NCBI GenBank assembly: GCA_964407055.1 | Contig: CAYOUD010000155.1 | Span: 1 to 6,098, forward strand | Length of the DNA: 6,098 nucleotides | Direction: 5' to 3' | DNA from: JAQIBY01 sp964407055 | Lineage (GTDB): Bacteria > Bacteroidota > Bacteroidia > Bacteroidales > ML635J-15 | Shown here: piece by piece, positions 6,057 through 6,098 of the stretch | Position numbering within the stretch: the first letter of the stretch is position 1 | Layout of the letters: the number at the start of each line of letters is the position of its first letter | Made by a program: the position numbers and the translations under genes | Notes under the pieces: generated by a model | What the model saw: only the letters and a program-made list of their open reading frames with translations | The model's database searches: none | Told to the model about the DNA's origin: nothing

Positions 6057-6098
6057 GCTTGGTACTTGGAATTTGCCTGTACAGTACTAACCCGAAAA

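Noticed and set aside
6059..6076. TTGGTACTTGGAATTTG phrase near the right edge, resembling repeat-like intergenic phrases
   Set aside because: Only one copy is visible and there is no internal period, so nothing in the window supports calling it a repeat.

Overview
The window looks like chromosomal DNA from a member of the Bacteroidota. The evidence is low GC, the almost complete lack of Shine-Dalgarno sequences before the genes, a promoter-like TAnnTTTG -7 element upstream of two genes, a GldA-type ABC ATPase, and the long (about 600-residue) form of IspG typical of this phylum and of chlamydiae and plants. The exact genus cannot be read from the sequence.

Layout, left to right. Positions 1-126 hold a heptamer tandem repeat (ATTGYTR) followed by an inverted copy that reaches into the stop codon of the first gene. 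Positions 124-1457 (minus strand) carry a two-gene unit: a TetR-family regulator and, coupled to it by an ATGA overlap, a secreted LolA-like outer-membrane lipoprotein-sorting protein. An 18-bp near-palindrome overlaps a -7 element just upstream of the regulator, which points to autoregulation. Positions 1458-1658 are intergenic, with a perfect 15-bp stem and a competing shorter stem. Positions 1659-2570 (minus) encode the GldA-like ATPase. An 80-bp divergent intergenic region separates it from ispG (2651-4531, plus), which is followed 42 bp later by an M24B aminopeptidase P gene (4574-5881, plus). The last 217 bp are non-coding and contain heptamer repeats, a probable dispersed intergenic repeat and a weak terminator-like hairpin.

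How the genes relate. The regulator and LolA-like protein form a small envelope-related unit without the permease or RND exporter that often accompanies such proteins. GldA is the ATPase of a transporter whose membrane partners (GldF/GldG) lie elsewhere. IspG (isoprenoid precursor synthesis) and aminopeptidase P are housekeeping genes that probably share a transcript but have no obvious functional link.

The most unusual observation is a complete EF-hand calcium-binding signature (loop and both flanking helices) inside the TetR-family regulator, directly after its DNA-binding domain. This suggests a calcium-responsive one-component regulator of an outer-membrane protein gene. No CRISPR array, tRNA, rRNA, transposase or phage gene was seen.
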